Source: Ruania alba (GTDB lineage Bacteria > Actinomycetota > Actinomycetes > Actinomycetales > Beutenbergiaceae). Taken from it: 64,000 bases of DNA. This document shows positions 32,934 to 41,125 of the stretch, one piece after another. The notes under the pieces were generated by a model. The model was not told the origin of the DNA. It was given only the letters and a program-made list of their open reading frames with translations, and ran no database searches. Location: contig NZ_FNTX01000002.1 of the NCBI RefSeq assembly GCF_900105765.1, forward strand, positions 620,001 through 684,000, written 5' to 3'. Numbering within the stretch: the stretch's first letter is position 1; every line of letters starts with the position of its first letter. The translations under genes and the position numbers were made by a program.

Positions 32934-33923
32934 GTGTACCCACGCACCGAGCCTCGCGAGCATGGACTGCTGACTGCCTCCGACGGCCAGTCGGTCTACT
33001 GGGAGGAGTCGGGCAGCCCCGACGGCGTCCCTGCCGTGTTCCTGCACGGCGGCCCGGGGGGTGGGTTGGGAAACCGTGGGTATGTCACGAAGTTCGACCC
33101 GGCCCGGTACCGCATCATCGGGCTCGACCAGCGCGGCTGCGGGCGGTCGGTTCCGCTCGCGCACGATCCCGCGCACGATCTGGCCGCCAACACCACCCCG
33201 CGTCTGATCGCGGATCTGGAGGAGCTGCGCGAGCATCTGGGAATCAGAGCCTGGGTGCTCAATGGCGTCTCCTGGGGCAGCACCCTGGCCATCGCCTATG
33301 CCGAGGCGCACCCGGACCGCGTGCTCGGGATCGTGCTGATGGCCGTCACGACGACGTCCCGCACCGAGGTGGACTGGATCACCGAAGGGGTGGGGATGGT
33401 GTTCCCCGAGGAGTGGGAGCGCTACGCAGCCTTCGCCGAGGCACACGACCCGGCCTACCGCCGTCGGGAATCGCGCCTGGTGGAGGCCTACGCACGGCTG
33501 CTGCGCGATCCGGCCACCCGGGAGGAGGCCTCGCAGGCGTGGGCACGCTGGGAGGACGTGCACATCTCGATCGGGGCCGGCGGGTTCGCACGGGACCCGC
33601 GCTGGGAGGACGAGAGCTTCCGGCACGCGTTCACGATGCTGGCCACGCACTACTGGGCACACGACGGTTTCGCCGACCCACCGCTGCTGGAGCAAGTCGA
33701 TCGCATCGGGCACATCCCCGCCGTCCTCATCCACGGGCGGCGGGACATCAGCGGCCCGGTGATCACGCCCTGGGAGCTGCACCGGCGGTGGCCGGCGAGC
33801 CGGTTGGTAATCGACGAGGGTGACGGGCACGGCGGCACCGGGATGGTCGCCGAGTGGGTACGGGCGAACGACGAGCTCGCGACCGGAGTGCATTCGAACG
33901 ACGACAGTGAGGGCGTTCACTGA
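32934..33923 (+). CDS. pip: Proline iminopeptidase (alpha/beta hydrolase)
   Basis: A 329-aa enzyme that releases N-terminal proline from peptides. The oxyanion motif HGGPGGG, DQRGCGRS, the family-specific NTTPRLIADLEELREHLGI-type segment and the nucleophile elbow G-V-S-W-G-S near residue 108 are all present. The catalytic aspartate (HGRRDISGP) and histidine (DGHGG) follow near 270 and 300. The GTG at 32934 lies about 8 nt after a TAGGCT box, so the message may be leaderless; the longer open frame upstream is non-coding. It is followed after 33 bp by a GntR regulator. Confidence 0.87.
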   Translation: MYPRTEPREHGLLTASDGQSVYWEESGSPDGVPAVFLHGGPGGGLGNRGYVTKFDPARYRIIGLDQRGCGRSVPLAHDPAHDLAANTTPRLIADLEELREHLGIRAWVLNGVSWGSTLAIAYAEAHPDRVLGIVLMAVTTTSRTEVDWITEGVGMVFPEEWERYAAFAEAHDPAYRRRESRLVEAYARLLRDPATREEASQAWARWEDVHISIGAGGFARDPRWEDESFRHAFTMLATHYWAHDGFADPPLLEQVDRIGHIPAVLIHGRRDISGPVITPWELHRRWPASRLVIDEGDGHGGTGMVAEWVRANDELATGVHSNDDSEGVH

Positions 33924-33956
33924 ACGTTCCTCGCATATCCGATAGATTCTGGATCC

Positions 33957-34658
33957 ATGATCCGAAATGCAGACGCGGCGTCGGGCGACCTCGAGGAGCT
34001 CGCCGCCCGTCATCAGACCGCCTACCGTTCCGTGGGCGCCATGGTGTACGGGCTCCTGCAGGAAGCGATCCTGAACGGCACGCTCCGGCCCGGGCAGAAG
34101 CTCCGCCAGGAGACCCTTGCCGAGCAGATCGGCGTCTCCCGGCTGCCGGTGCGCTCGGCATTGATCCAGCTCGAGTCGGATGGCCTGGTGGAGTTCCACG
34201 ACCGCCGCGGCGCCACGGTACGCGCGATCTCGCCGGAGCAGGCGAAGGAGGTGTACCGCATTCGCGCGTTGCTCGAGGTGGACGCGCTGAAGCAATCGAT
34301 GAAGCGGTCCACGCCCGAACGGATCGAACAGCTGCGCGAGTTGGCCAAGTCCGCCGACGAGCAAAATGAGGGCGCCGATTTCGTGGAGGCGCGGACCAAG
34401 TTCTACTCCGAGCTCTACGACGCCGCGCAGAACCCGATCACCTGGGAGATGATCGAGCAGCTCCGTCTGAAGATGGGCCGCTACGTACTGGGATGGCGGC
34501 TGGTAGGCGGTTCGCACACGCACTCCCACGAGGATCTCGTTGACGCATTCGCCTCCGGCGATGCCACCAAGGCGAGCGCCATGCTGCGCAAGCACCTGGC
34601 CGAGGTGCTCAAGGGTGTTCTGAGCTGGCTCGACGCCGAGGCCACCGGCACAGACTGA
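33957..34658 (+). CDS. GntR-family transcriptional regulator (FCD type)
   Basis: A 233-aa regulator with an N-terminal winged helix (AILNGTLRPGQKLRQETLAEQIGVSRLPVRSAL region, residues 38-75). The all-helical FCD ligand domain ends in HEDLVDAFASGDATKASAMLRKHL, including metal-binding His residues. FadR-type FCD regulators often respond to sugar acids or carboxylates. The ATG at 33957 follows a TAGATT -10-like box by 8 nt, suggesting a leaderless transcript separate from the peptidase gene. Its target is unclear; the dgoD-like gene is a candidate because galactonate operons are often under FCD-type control. Confidence 0.9.
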   Translation: MIRNADAASGDLEELAARHQTAYRSVGAMVYGLLQEAILNGTLRPGQKLRQETLAEQIGVSRLPVRSALIQLESDGLVEFHDRRGATVRAISPEQAKEVYRIRALLEVDALKQSMKRSTPERIEQLRELAKSADEQNEGADFVEARTKFYSELYDAAQNPITWEMIEQLRLKMGRYVLGWRLVGGSHTHSHEDLVDAFASGDATKASAMLRKHLAEVLKGVLSWLDAEATGTD

Positions 34659-34712
34659 CGGCCGCCAGCATCCATCGGTCAACCATCCACCGGGGCGCCG
34701 ATCCCGGCCGCC

Positions 34713-34905
34713 GTCCCGGGCACAACTCTTTCATCATCCCGCGCCGACGCAGTAGTACTGTTGCGCGACGTCCGGGCGGTCTGCGTCGTCCACGCCGCGA
34801 CAGCCCTCGGGACGGGATTCACCGAGATCGTCACAGTGGACACCGATTTCGACCATGTGCCCGGGCTGGCGCGACGCAACCCGGCCGACGTCGGATCCGA
34901 GGAGG
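34713..34905 (+). pseudogene. VapC-type PIN-domain toxin remnant
   Basis: The region encodes only the C-terminal third of a PIN domain: VVHAATALGTGF followed by EIVTVDTDFDHVPGLARRNPAD. These match the helix and acidic strand (T-x-D-x-D-F) at the end of VapC ribonucleases. The N-terminal catalytic part and any antitoxin gene are absent, and the frame runs on into the next gene without its own stop. It is best read as a relic of a lost toxin-antitoxin locus. Confidence 0.65.
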
Positions 34906-34967
34906 TCGTGGCACGCGTCACGTCGCCGAATGTTGTTCATACGAGTGAGCCTCATACGATCGACTCC

Positions 34968-36197
34968 ATGCCCTCGCTGCGACGTCGTCGCTACTCCTTG
35001 TTCGCCCTCATCCTGGTCGTCGGGATCGGACTGTCCTCCTGGGTGACGCGCACGCCCGCCGTCCGGGACGCCGTCGAGGCCTCCACGGCACAGATGGGGT
35101 TGATCCTGTTCGGCCTCAGCGTGGGCTCGATGGCGGGCGTAGTCAGTTCGGGCTGGTTCGTCCGCCGGTGGGGAACGCGACCGGTCATCGCGGTCGGGAC
35201 GGTGTGCGTGATCGCCGGGACGGCGCTGGTCGGCCTGGGAGCCCTCTGGTCGTCCGCGCCGGTCGTCTTCGCTGGCCTGCTGGTCTTCGGGATCGGCGGC
35301 GGACTCGGGGAGATCGGTTTAAACATCTCCGGTGCCGAGCTGGAGCGACTGATCGGCCGGCCGGTACTGCCGATCCTGCACGGCAGCTTCAGCCTGGGTA
35401 CGGTGATCGGCGCACTGGTGGGCATCGGCCTGACCGCGATCGACTTCTCCCCCGCCTGGCACCTGCTCCTGGCCGCACTGATTATGACCGGCCTGACGCT
35501 CTGGGCGCTCCCAGGAGTGGTGGCCGGCACCGGGATCGAGGTCTCCGTCCGGGCCCGGTCGGCCACCCCGACGGCGCAGCCTCGCCCGAGCGTGTGGCGT
35601 GACCGTCGACTGGTGCTGATCGGGGTGGTCGTGCTCGCCATGGCGTTCGCCGAGGGTTCCGCGAACGACTGGTTGCCGCTGCTGATGGTGGACGGTCACG
35701 ACGTCTCCGCCACGAGCGGTTCGCTCGTCTTCGCCGGATTCGCGGCTGCGATGACGGTGGGCCGCTTCCTGGGTGGTCCGGTGGTCGAACGGTTCGGCCG
35801 GCCCGTGGTGTTGCGGCTCAGTGCAGTGTGCGCCATCGCCGGGATCGCCGTAGTGGTGTTCTCGCCGAACGCCGCCGTGGCCGGGGTGGCGGTGGTGCTG
35901 TGGGGGCTGGGGGCGTCTCTCGGGTTCCCAGTGGCGATATCGGCGGCCGGTGACGATCCGGATCGTGCGTCCGAGCGGGTCAGCGCGGTGGCCACGATCG
36001 GCTACCTGGCCTTTCTGGTGGGCCCACCGCTGCTGGGCTTCGTGGGCGAGGAAGTCGGACTCCGGCTGGCGATGATGATTGTGGTCGGATTCCTGGTGGT
36101 CGCTGCATTCGCCGCCGGGGCGGCCCGGCCGCGTGGGAGCGAGCTGCCCGTCCCTACTCCGGACCGCTCGGGAGCGTCTCGCGGAACCACCGCGTGA
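34968..36197 (+). CDS. MFS transporter (YbjJ/FHS-like, 12 TMS)
   Basis: A 409-aa transporter with 12 hydrophobic segments. The start at 34968 (MPSLRRRRYSLF) is preferred over the upstream frame, which is a PIN-domain relic. Features include RTPAVRDAVEASTAQMGLILFGLSVGSMAG near residues 25-55 and RRWGTRPVIAVG, as in the YbjJ/fucose-permease-like group, which tends to carry sugars or sugar-like compounds. Its last 44 bp overlap the end of the opposite-strand nanE gene. A role in amino-sugar uptake is possible by context only. Confidence 0.85.
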   Translation: MPSLRRRRYSLFALILVVGIGLSSWVTRTPAVRDAVEASTAQMGLILFGLSVGSMAGVVSSGWFVRRWGTRPVIAVGTVCVIAGTALVGLGALWSSAPVVFAGLLVFGIGGGLGEIGLNISGAELERLIGRPVLPILHGSFSLGTVIGALVGIGLTAIDFSPAWHLLLAALIMTGLTLWALPGVVAGTGIEVSVRARSATPTAQPRPSVWRDRRLVLIGVVVLAMAFAEGSANDWLPLLMVDGHDVSATSGSLVFAGFAAAMTVGRFLGGPVVERFGRPVVLRLSAVCAIAGIAVVVFSPNAAVAGVAVVLWGLGASLGFPVAISAAGDDPDRASERVSAVATIGYLAFLVGPPLLGFVGEEVGLRLAMMIVVGFLVVAAFAAGAARPRGSELPVPTPDRSGASRGTTA

Positions 36198-36834
36198 TGG
36201 ACGCCGGGTGCGTGATCGCGGTACCCACGCACACCGCGAAGGCACCACGCTCGAGCGCCACTGCGGCCTGCTCCGGGGTACGGATCCGCCCCTCCGCCAC
36301 CACCGGCACGCTCACCTCCCCGGCGATGGCCGCCACCAGCTCCAGGTCCGGGCCGTCCCGCATCGGCCGTTCGCCGCTGTAGCCGGACAGCGTGGTGCTC
36401 AGCAGGTCCGCACCGGCCTCCTGCGCCGCCAGCGCATCGGCGACCGACCCACAGTCGGCCATCACCAGCGCCTCGGTGGCCTCCCGCAGCCCGGCGATCG
36501 TCTCGGCCAGGGTGCGCCCGTCCGGACGCGGCCGACGGGTGCCGTCCAGGGCGACCACGTGCGCCCCGGCCTCCGCTACCGCGAGCGCGTGGCGGAGGGT
36601 GGGCGTGATGAACACCCCGTCGGTGCCGTCTTTCCACAGCCCGACGACCGGGACGGGCACCTGAGCGGACACCGCACGGACGTCGTCGGGGCCTTCCACC
36701 CGGACCGCGACGGCGCCGCCGGCGACCACGGACAGTGCCACCTGTGTCATCGTGCGCGGGTCCCGCATCGGCTCCCCGGGATAGGCCTGGCAGGAGACGA
36801 TCAGTCCGCCGCGCATGGTCTTGATCAGGTTCAC
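36154..36834 (-). CDS. nanE: N-acylmannosamine-6-phosphate 2-epimerase
   Basis: A 226-aa TIM-barrel epimerase converting ManNAc-6-P to GlcNAc-6-P. Typical motifs are visible: GGLIVSCQAYPGEPM at the N-terminus, a catalytic lysine in VVGLWKDG, ADCGS near the middle, TTLSGYSG, and the catalytic glutamate in VVAEGRI. The length matches NanE (about 225-230 aa). The GTG start overlaps the stop of the Gfo/Idh/MocA gene by 4 nt, so it is the last gene of the leftward uptake operon. Together with the ROK kinase it forms the ManNAc to GlcNAc-6-P branch of sialic-acid catabolism. Confidence 0.9.
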   Translation of the reverse strand: MNLIKTMRGGLIVSCQAYPGEPMRDPRTMTQVALSVVAGGAVAVRVEGPDDVRAVSAQVPVPVVGLWKDGTDGVFITPTLRHALAVAEAGAHVVALDGTRRPRPDGRTLAETIAGLREATEALVMADCGSVADALAAQEAGADLLSTTLSGYSGERPMRDGPDLELVAAIAGEVSVPVVAEGRIRTPEQAAVALERGAFAVCVGTAITHPASITRWFRETLPSGPE

Positions 36835-37871
36835 GCGCCGGCACCCGCTGCCGCGACCGGTGCCACGGCCACCGTGAGTCCGCTGGCGACGGCCTCCTCC
36901 AGGGCGATGACCACCTTGACCGCGGACGCCGCCTGCCGCATCGTGACCGGCGGCACGGCGTCGTCGAGGCAGCACCGCAGGAACGTTCCGAGCTCGAGCG
37001 CCAACGGCCCTTGTGCAGCGCCGTACAGCGACGCCCCCGCAGTCATGGGAAGGGTGAACCCACCGCCGGCGACGTGCATCCCGGCATCAAAGGAGTGCAC
37101 AGACAGCGCGGCCTCGTTGCCGACCAGGCGGAAGGCTGCGTCCAGATCGGTCGGATAGTCCTCTGGCAGGTTCCAGGCCGACTCGATCTGCACCACGGCC
37201 CCGTCGGCGAGCCGCAGCGTGCCCAGCACGGCCATCGCCTGCTGCCCGGTGCGCTCGGTCGCACCCGTGGCCAGCGCCTGCACTTCGGTGACCTGCTGGT
37301 CGGTGATCCACTGCAGGGCGTCAATGTCGTGGATGCCGAGGAAGAACGCCACCGATGTGCGGCCCGCGGCCCGGTCGGCCACCGAGACCTTGTTGTCACG
37401 GCGCAGGTACCCGTGCTGGACCTGCCCGAGCCGCCCGTCCGCCACGGCCTGGCGCGCTGCCGCGTAGCGCGGCTCGAATCGGAGCGTGTGGCCCGGCATC
37501 ACGACGACGTCGCTCGCCTCGGCGATCTGCGTGAGCGCATCCGCTTCGGCCGGGTCGGTGGTGATCGGTTTCTCCAGCAGCAGGTGCACACCGGCCGCGA
37601 TGATCGATGTCGCGTCCTCGAAATGCAGGTGGTCGGGCGTACACAGGCTGATCGCGTCCGCGGCCCCCTCCGCGAGCAGGTCGGCCAGCGTCGCATACGC
37701 TGCTACGCCGGTGCGGGTCGCCACCTCCTCGCGCACATCGGCGCGCGGGTCCACCACGGCCACCAGCTCCGCCTCCGGTGCTGCCCGGTAGATATCGACG
37801 TGCTCCTGGCCGATGGCGCCCAGGCCCACGACGGCGACCTTCACGTGCGAGCGGTCGGGGTTGGCGTTCAT
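36831..37871 (-). CDS. Gfo/Idh/MocA family oxidoreductase in the amino-sugar operon
   Basis: A 346-aa NAD(P)-dependent enzyme. The Rossmann motif VAVVGLGAIGQEHV lies near residue 12 and the LEKPITTD motif near residue 98. FFLGIHDIDALQWIT near 185 contains the catalytic-site histidine. It overlaps the permease gene upstream and nanE downstream by 4 nt each. In gut bacteria, enzymes of this superfamily (NanOx/YjhC) convert 2,7-anhydro-sialic acid to sialic acid, so a similar role is an attractive but unproven possibility. Oxidation of another amino sugar is the alternative. Confidence 0.88.
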   Translation of the reverse strand: MNANPDRSHVKVAVVGLGAIGQEHVDIYRAAPEAELVAVVDPRADVREEVATRTGVAAYATLADLLAEGAADAISLCTPDHLHFEDATSIIAAGVHLLLEKPITTDPAEADALTQIAEASDVVVMPGHTLRFEPRYAAARQAVADGRLGQVQHGYLRRDNKVSVADRAAGRTSVAFFLGIHDIDALQWITDQQVTEVQALATGATERTGQQAMAVLGTLRLADGAVVQIESAWNLPEDYPTDLDAAFRLVGNEAALSVHSFDAGMHVAGGGFTLPMTAGASLYGAAQGPLALELGTFLRCCLDDAVPPVTMRQAASAVKVVIALEEAVASGLTVAVAPVAAAGAGA

Positions 37872-38689
37872 TTCACTCCTCCGTAGGACAACCCGCGCGC
37901 CATGTGCTTGCGGGCGAGAATGGCAAAGACGACGATCGGCAGCGTCCCGATGACGCCGGCCGCAGTCAGGGTGGACCAGTTGGTGCCGACGAACGTGAAG
38001 AAGCTGGAGACCCGGACCGGGACCGTCTGGGAGTCACCGCCGGTGAGTACCAGGGCGTAGAGGTACTCGTTCCAGGACTGGATCAGCGCGAGCACCAACG
38101 TGGCGAACATCGCGCCGACCATGTTCGGTGCGATGCACCCGAGCATGGTGCGCCACTCACCGGCGCCGTCCACGAGCGCAGCCTCCCGGATCTCACGGGG
38201 GAAGGCCGTGAGGAAGGAGCGCAGGATCAGGAATGCCAGCAGCACCGCGTAATAGGCGTGCACCGCGGTGATGCCCACGGGTCCGCGGCCGAGACCGAGA
38301 TCGTCGAAGGTACGGAACAGTGGGGTGAGCCCGAGCACCGGCGGCACCGTGGTGAGCAGCAGCACCGTGAGCGTGACGCGACGGCCACTGGCTGCGCCCT
38401 CCGGGAGCACCTGTGTGACCAGGTACGCGAGCGGCAGACCGGCGATGATCCCGATCACGCTGGACAAACCCGCCACGACGGCGCTGGCTGTCATCGCCTC
38501 AGCCATGAATCCTTCGGTCCAGGCCCGCAGGTAGTTGTCCCACTGGGGCGTGAAGAACCAGACAGGCTCGGAACTGAAGGCGTCTACGTCGGACTTCAGC
38601 GAGGTACTCACCAGCCACAGCACCGGCGCGAGGCACCAGGCGAGGAATAGATAGACCAGCGCGACCCGTACGAACGACCGGACCCTCAT
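37868..38689 (-). CDS. Sugar ABC transporter permease, MalG type
   Basis: A 273-aa inner-membrane subunit with six transmembrane segments. The EAA loop REIREAALVDGAGEWRTM lies near residue 185 and the C-terminus ends in the usual KHMARGLSYGGVK. The ATG at 38689 overlaps the stop of the MalF-type gene by 4 nt; the longer open frame upstream is non-coding. It pairs with the preceding permease and the lipoprotein encoded first in the operon. No ATPase gene is present, as is usual when a shared MsiK-type ATPase serves several importers. Confidence 0.92.
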   Translation of the reverse strand: MRVRSFVRVALVYLFLAWCLAPVLWLVSTSLKSDVDAFSSEPVWFFTPQWDNYLRAWTEGFMAEAMTASAVVAGLSSVIGIIAGLPLAYLVTQVLPEGAASGRRVTLTVLLLTTVPPVLGLTPLFRTFDDLGLGRGPVGITAVHAYYAVLLAFLILRSFLTAFPREIREAALVDGAGEWRTMLGCIAPNMVGAMFATLVLALIQSWNEYLYALVLTGGDSQTVPVRVSSFFTFVGTNWSTLTAAGVIGTLPIVVFAILARKHMARGLSYGGVK

Positions 38690-39639
38690 CGTGCGCCCCC
38701 CTTCTGCAGTCCCAGGAGGCGTTTCGCCGTCGGGAAGATCACCAGGATCAGGGCCACGGAGGTGAGGAAGGCCAACGCGGTGGAGTAGCCGATGTCGAAC
38801 ACCTCGAAACCTGTGCGGTAGACGTAGTTGCTGATCGCCATGGACGAGGTGCCCGGCCCACCCCGGGTCATGGTCTGCACGAGCGCGAAGGTCTTGGCAG
38901 CATCGATGATCCGCAGCAGCACCACGATCGCGAGCACCGGAGCGAGCATCGGGACGGTGACGTGCCGGACCAGCCGCCATCCGTGCGCACCGTCCAGGGA
39001 GGCCGCCTCGAAGGGCGCCGGATCGAGTGCCTCCAGCCCGGCCAGGGCGATCACCACCACGTACGGGGTGTTCTGCCAGACCTCCACCAGGATCACCGCG
39101 TACAGCGCGGTGGACGGGTCGGCGAGGAAGGCATGGTTCGCCCCGAGCCCGATCTGCCCGAGCAGCCAGTTCACGGTGCCGGAGGAGGGATCCATCAGCA
39201 GGCGCCAGGTGAGTGCGGCGACCACGGGCGTCAGGACCATCGGGACGAGGATCAGTGCCCGGACGATGCCCTTGCCGGGGAGTCGCCGGTGCATGAGCAG
39301 CGCCACGCTGACGCCGATGATCACCTGGCCGAGCACAGCGACCACCACGTAGGTCAGGGTGATCAGGACCGACTGCCGCAGGGTCGGGTCACCGAACGCG
39401 CGCAGAAAGTTCTCCAGGCCGACGAAGTCGTCCGCGCTCCCGGGCTGGGTGAGCTGCTCGCCGTGGGTGGACATCCACAGTCCGCGGGCGAGGATCACCG
39501 CGAGGAACGGGATTAGGACAGCAGCCGCCGGGATCGCCAGGGTCCACGGGGTCCGCCGTCGGCGGCGGGACGCGGTGCCACCGGGCGCGGTCGGGGCGGA
39601 CTGCCCCGGCCGCACCGGTGGTGGGGTGGTGGCCGTCAT
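38686..39639 (-). CDS. Sugar ABC transporter permease, MalF type
   Basis: A 317-aa permease. A basic N-terminal region rich in Pro and Arg precedes the first membrane segment, and six hydrophobic segments follow. The EAA motif FEAASLDGAHGWRLVRHV lies near residue 215. It begins 1 nt after the stop of the solute-binding protein and overlaps the MalG-type gene, so the whole leftward operon is translationally coupled. Substrate inferred to be an amino sugar from nanE and the kinase. Confidence 0.93.
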   Translation of the reverse strand: MTATTPPPVRPGQSAPTAPGGTASRRRRRTPWTLAIPAAAVLIPFLAVILARGLWMSTHGEQLTQPGSADDFVGLENFLRAFGDPTLRQSVLITLTYVVVAVLGQVIIGVSVALLMHRRLPGKGIVRALILVPMVLTPVVAALTWRLLMDPSSGTVNWLLGQIGLGANHAFLADPSTALYAVILVEVWQNTPYVVVIALAGLEALDPAPFEAASLDGAHGWRLVRHVTVPMLAPVLAIVVLLRIIDAAKTFALVQTMTRGGPGTSSMAISNYVYRTGFEVFDIGYSTALAFLTSVALILVIFPTAKRLLGLQKGGAR

Positions 39640-39640
39640 C

Positions 39641-40948
39641 TCAGCCGAGTTGGGTGGAGATGGACTCGGCCGCCGCAGCGAGCGCCTCCTCGGCGGACTG
39701 TTGCCCGGAGAGCGCGTTCGAGAGCGCCTGACCGGTCTCCACGATCACCGTGTTCGCGGACTGGCCGGAGGGCAGGTAACTGAGATTGCCGGTGGCGAGC
39801 TGGTCGAGGACGGCTTCCTGGAAGGCGCCGTAGCGCTCGGCATAGGCGTCGCCATTCAGGACCGCCTCATTGGTCACACCGACCGCCTCGACCGAGGCGA
39901 CCGCACCCTCCTGGACCTCCTGACTGGTGGCCCAGGCCATGAACGACCACGCAGCTTCCGGATTGCTGCTGTTGGCGTTCAGGTAGAGCGAGTGCACCGC
40001 GAGGGAGTTGTTCGTGTTCTCCCCCGGCTCCACGCCCGGCGCGTACGGGATGGGGGCGTAGCCCACGTTCCCGGCCACCGTGGACGACTCGGCGTCCTCG
40101 TTGTAGGGACCGTTGGCGGTGGCGTCGATGGTCATCGCCGCCTGGCCCTGGGTGAACGCGATCCGGTTCTGCTCCCAGTCGAAGTTCGCCACACCGGCGG
40201 GGCCGTACTCGCTGAGCAAGTTCGCCCAGTACTCGGTGGCCTCGACGGCCTCCGGGCTGTCCACGGCGATCTGGCCGTCGGCGTCGAAGAAGTCGCCGCC
40301 GAAGCTGCGCAGCAGGCCCGCCCACGGGTAGAGGGCGTGGATCCCGGCGGTACCGCGCATGGTGATACCGGCGACCTCCCCGTTCGTGCCCTCGGAGATC
40401 GTGCGGGCGGCTTCCTCGAGCTCGGCGGTGGTCTGCGGCGGGCCGTCGATACCGTGCTCGGCGAAGAGGTCGGTCCGGTACATCAGGAAGGTGCTCTCGC
40501 CGTAGACGGGCACCCCGTAGACGGCGCCGTCCTCGGTGGTCATCGGCGCGAGGTAGGGATCGTAGAACTCGTCCAGGGTGCCGAACTCGTCTTCGCCGGT
40601 GGCGTACTCGGTCACGTCGAGCACGTATCCGGACTCGAAGTACCCGCTGCCGTAGACGTTGTCGTTGAAGACCACGTCGTAGGTGTCCGAGCCCTGAGCG
40701 AACTCCTGCAGGATGCGGGAGGCCTGGTCCGCGTACGGCACGGTCTCGAGGTCGACGGTGATGCCGGTGGCCGCCTCGAACTCCGGCAGCATCTCGCGGA
40801 TGTTGTCTGTGTAGGAGATCTCCTCCATCAGCACGGTCAGGTGCGGTGCGTCGTCCGAACCGTCAGTGCCGCCGCAGGCGGCCAGCAGGACAGCGGATGC
40901 GGCCAGGGCGGCCACACCCACGTGGGTGCGTTTGCGGTGCAACGTCAT
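39641..40948 (-). CDS. Sugar ABC transporter substrate-binding lipoprotein
   Basis: A 435-aa family-1 extracellular binding protein. The lipoprotein signal ends in LLAACGG (Cys near residue 25). The mature protein has the expected two-lobed layout, with EFEAATGITVDLETVPY, GVPVYGESTFLMYRTDLF and YPWAGLLRSFGGDFF segments. It is the first gene of the leftward operon and lies just downstream of two ACCCTAGGGT operators. The cargo is probably ManNAc, a sialic acid or a related amino sugar. Confidence 0.92.
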   Translation of the reverse strand: MTLHRKRTHVGVAALAASAVLLAACGGTDGSDDAPHLTVLMEEISYTDNIREMLPEFEAATGITVDLETVPYADQASRILQEFAQGSDTYDVVFNDNVYGSGYFESGYVLDVTEYATGEDEFGTLDEFYDPYLAPMTTEDGAVYGVPVYGESTFLMYRTDLFAEHGIDGPPQTTAELEEAARTISEGTNGEVAGITMRGTAGIHALYPWAGLLRSFGGDFFDADGQIAVDSPEAVEATEYWANLLSEYGPAGVANFDWEQNRIAFTQGQAAMTIDATANGPYNEDAESSTVAGNVGYAPIPYAPGVEPGENTNNSLAVHSLYLNANSSNPEAAWSFMAWATSQEVQEGAVASVEAVGVTNEAVLNGDAYAERYGAFQEAVLDQLATGNLSYLPSGQSANTVIVETGQALSNALSGQQSAEEALAAAAESISTQLG

Positions 40949-41014
40949 CGGTGGCTCCGTTCGGGAAGGCGGAAGGGGGAGTCAGGGCGCGGCGCGGGAA
41001 CAGCTGCGACAAGC

Positions 41015-41043
41015 ACCCTAGGGTTTTTAGATTACCCTAGGGT
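41015..41043. promoter_or_regulatory. Paired ACCCTAGGGT operators (GntR/UTRA candidate sites)
   Basis: The same perfect palindrome ACCCTAGGGT occurs at 41015-41024 and 41034-41043, 19 bp apart. The AT-rich stretch between them (41024-41033) offers a -10 element for the leftward operon. They sit between the binding-protein gene and the ROK kinase-regulator operon, so one repressor could control both directions. HutC-type GntR regulators bind palindromes of this size, and one is encoded at 42091. Confidence 0.75.
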
Positions 41044-41125
41044 TATGGATGATAGGGACCAAGGACGGTCGATGGCAAGCGACCGTCGCCGGTCGGTCCA
41101 CACACAGACCACGGGGATGGGCAGA

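Noticed and set aside
33163-33181. Direct repeat GCGCACGATC inside the peptidase gene
   Set aside because: It simply encodes two similar Ala-His-Asp stretches in a conserved coding region.
32901-34682. A 593-codon open frame on the minus strand
   Set aside because: It is antisense to the prolyl iminopeptidase and GntR genes, which have clear motifs.
34761-34967. A longer start for the MFS transporter
   Set aside because: The extra residues are a PIN-domain relic and not a transporter N-terminus.
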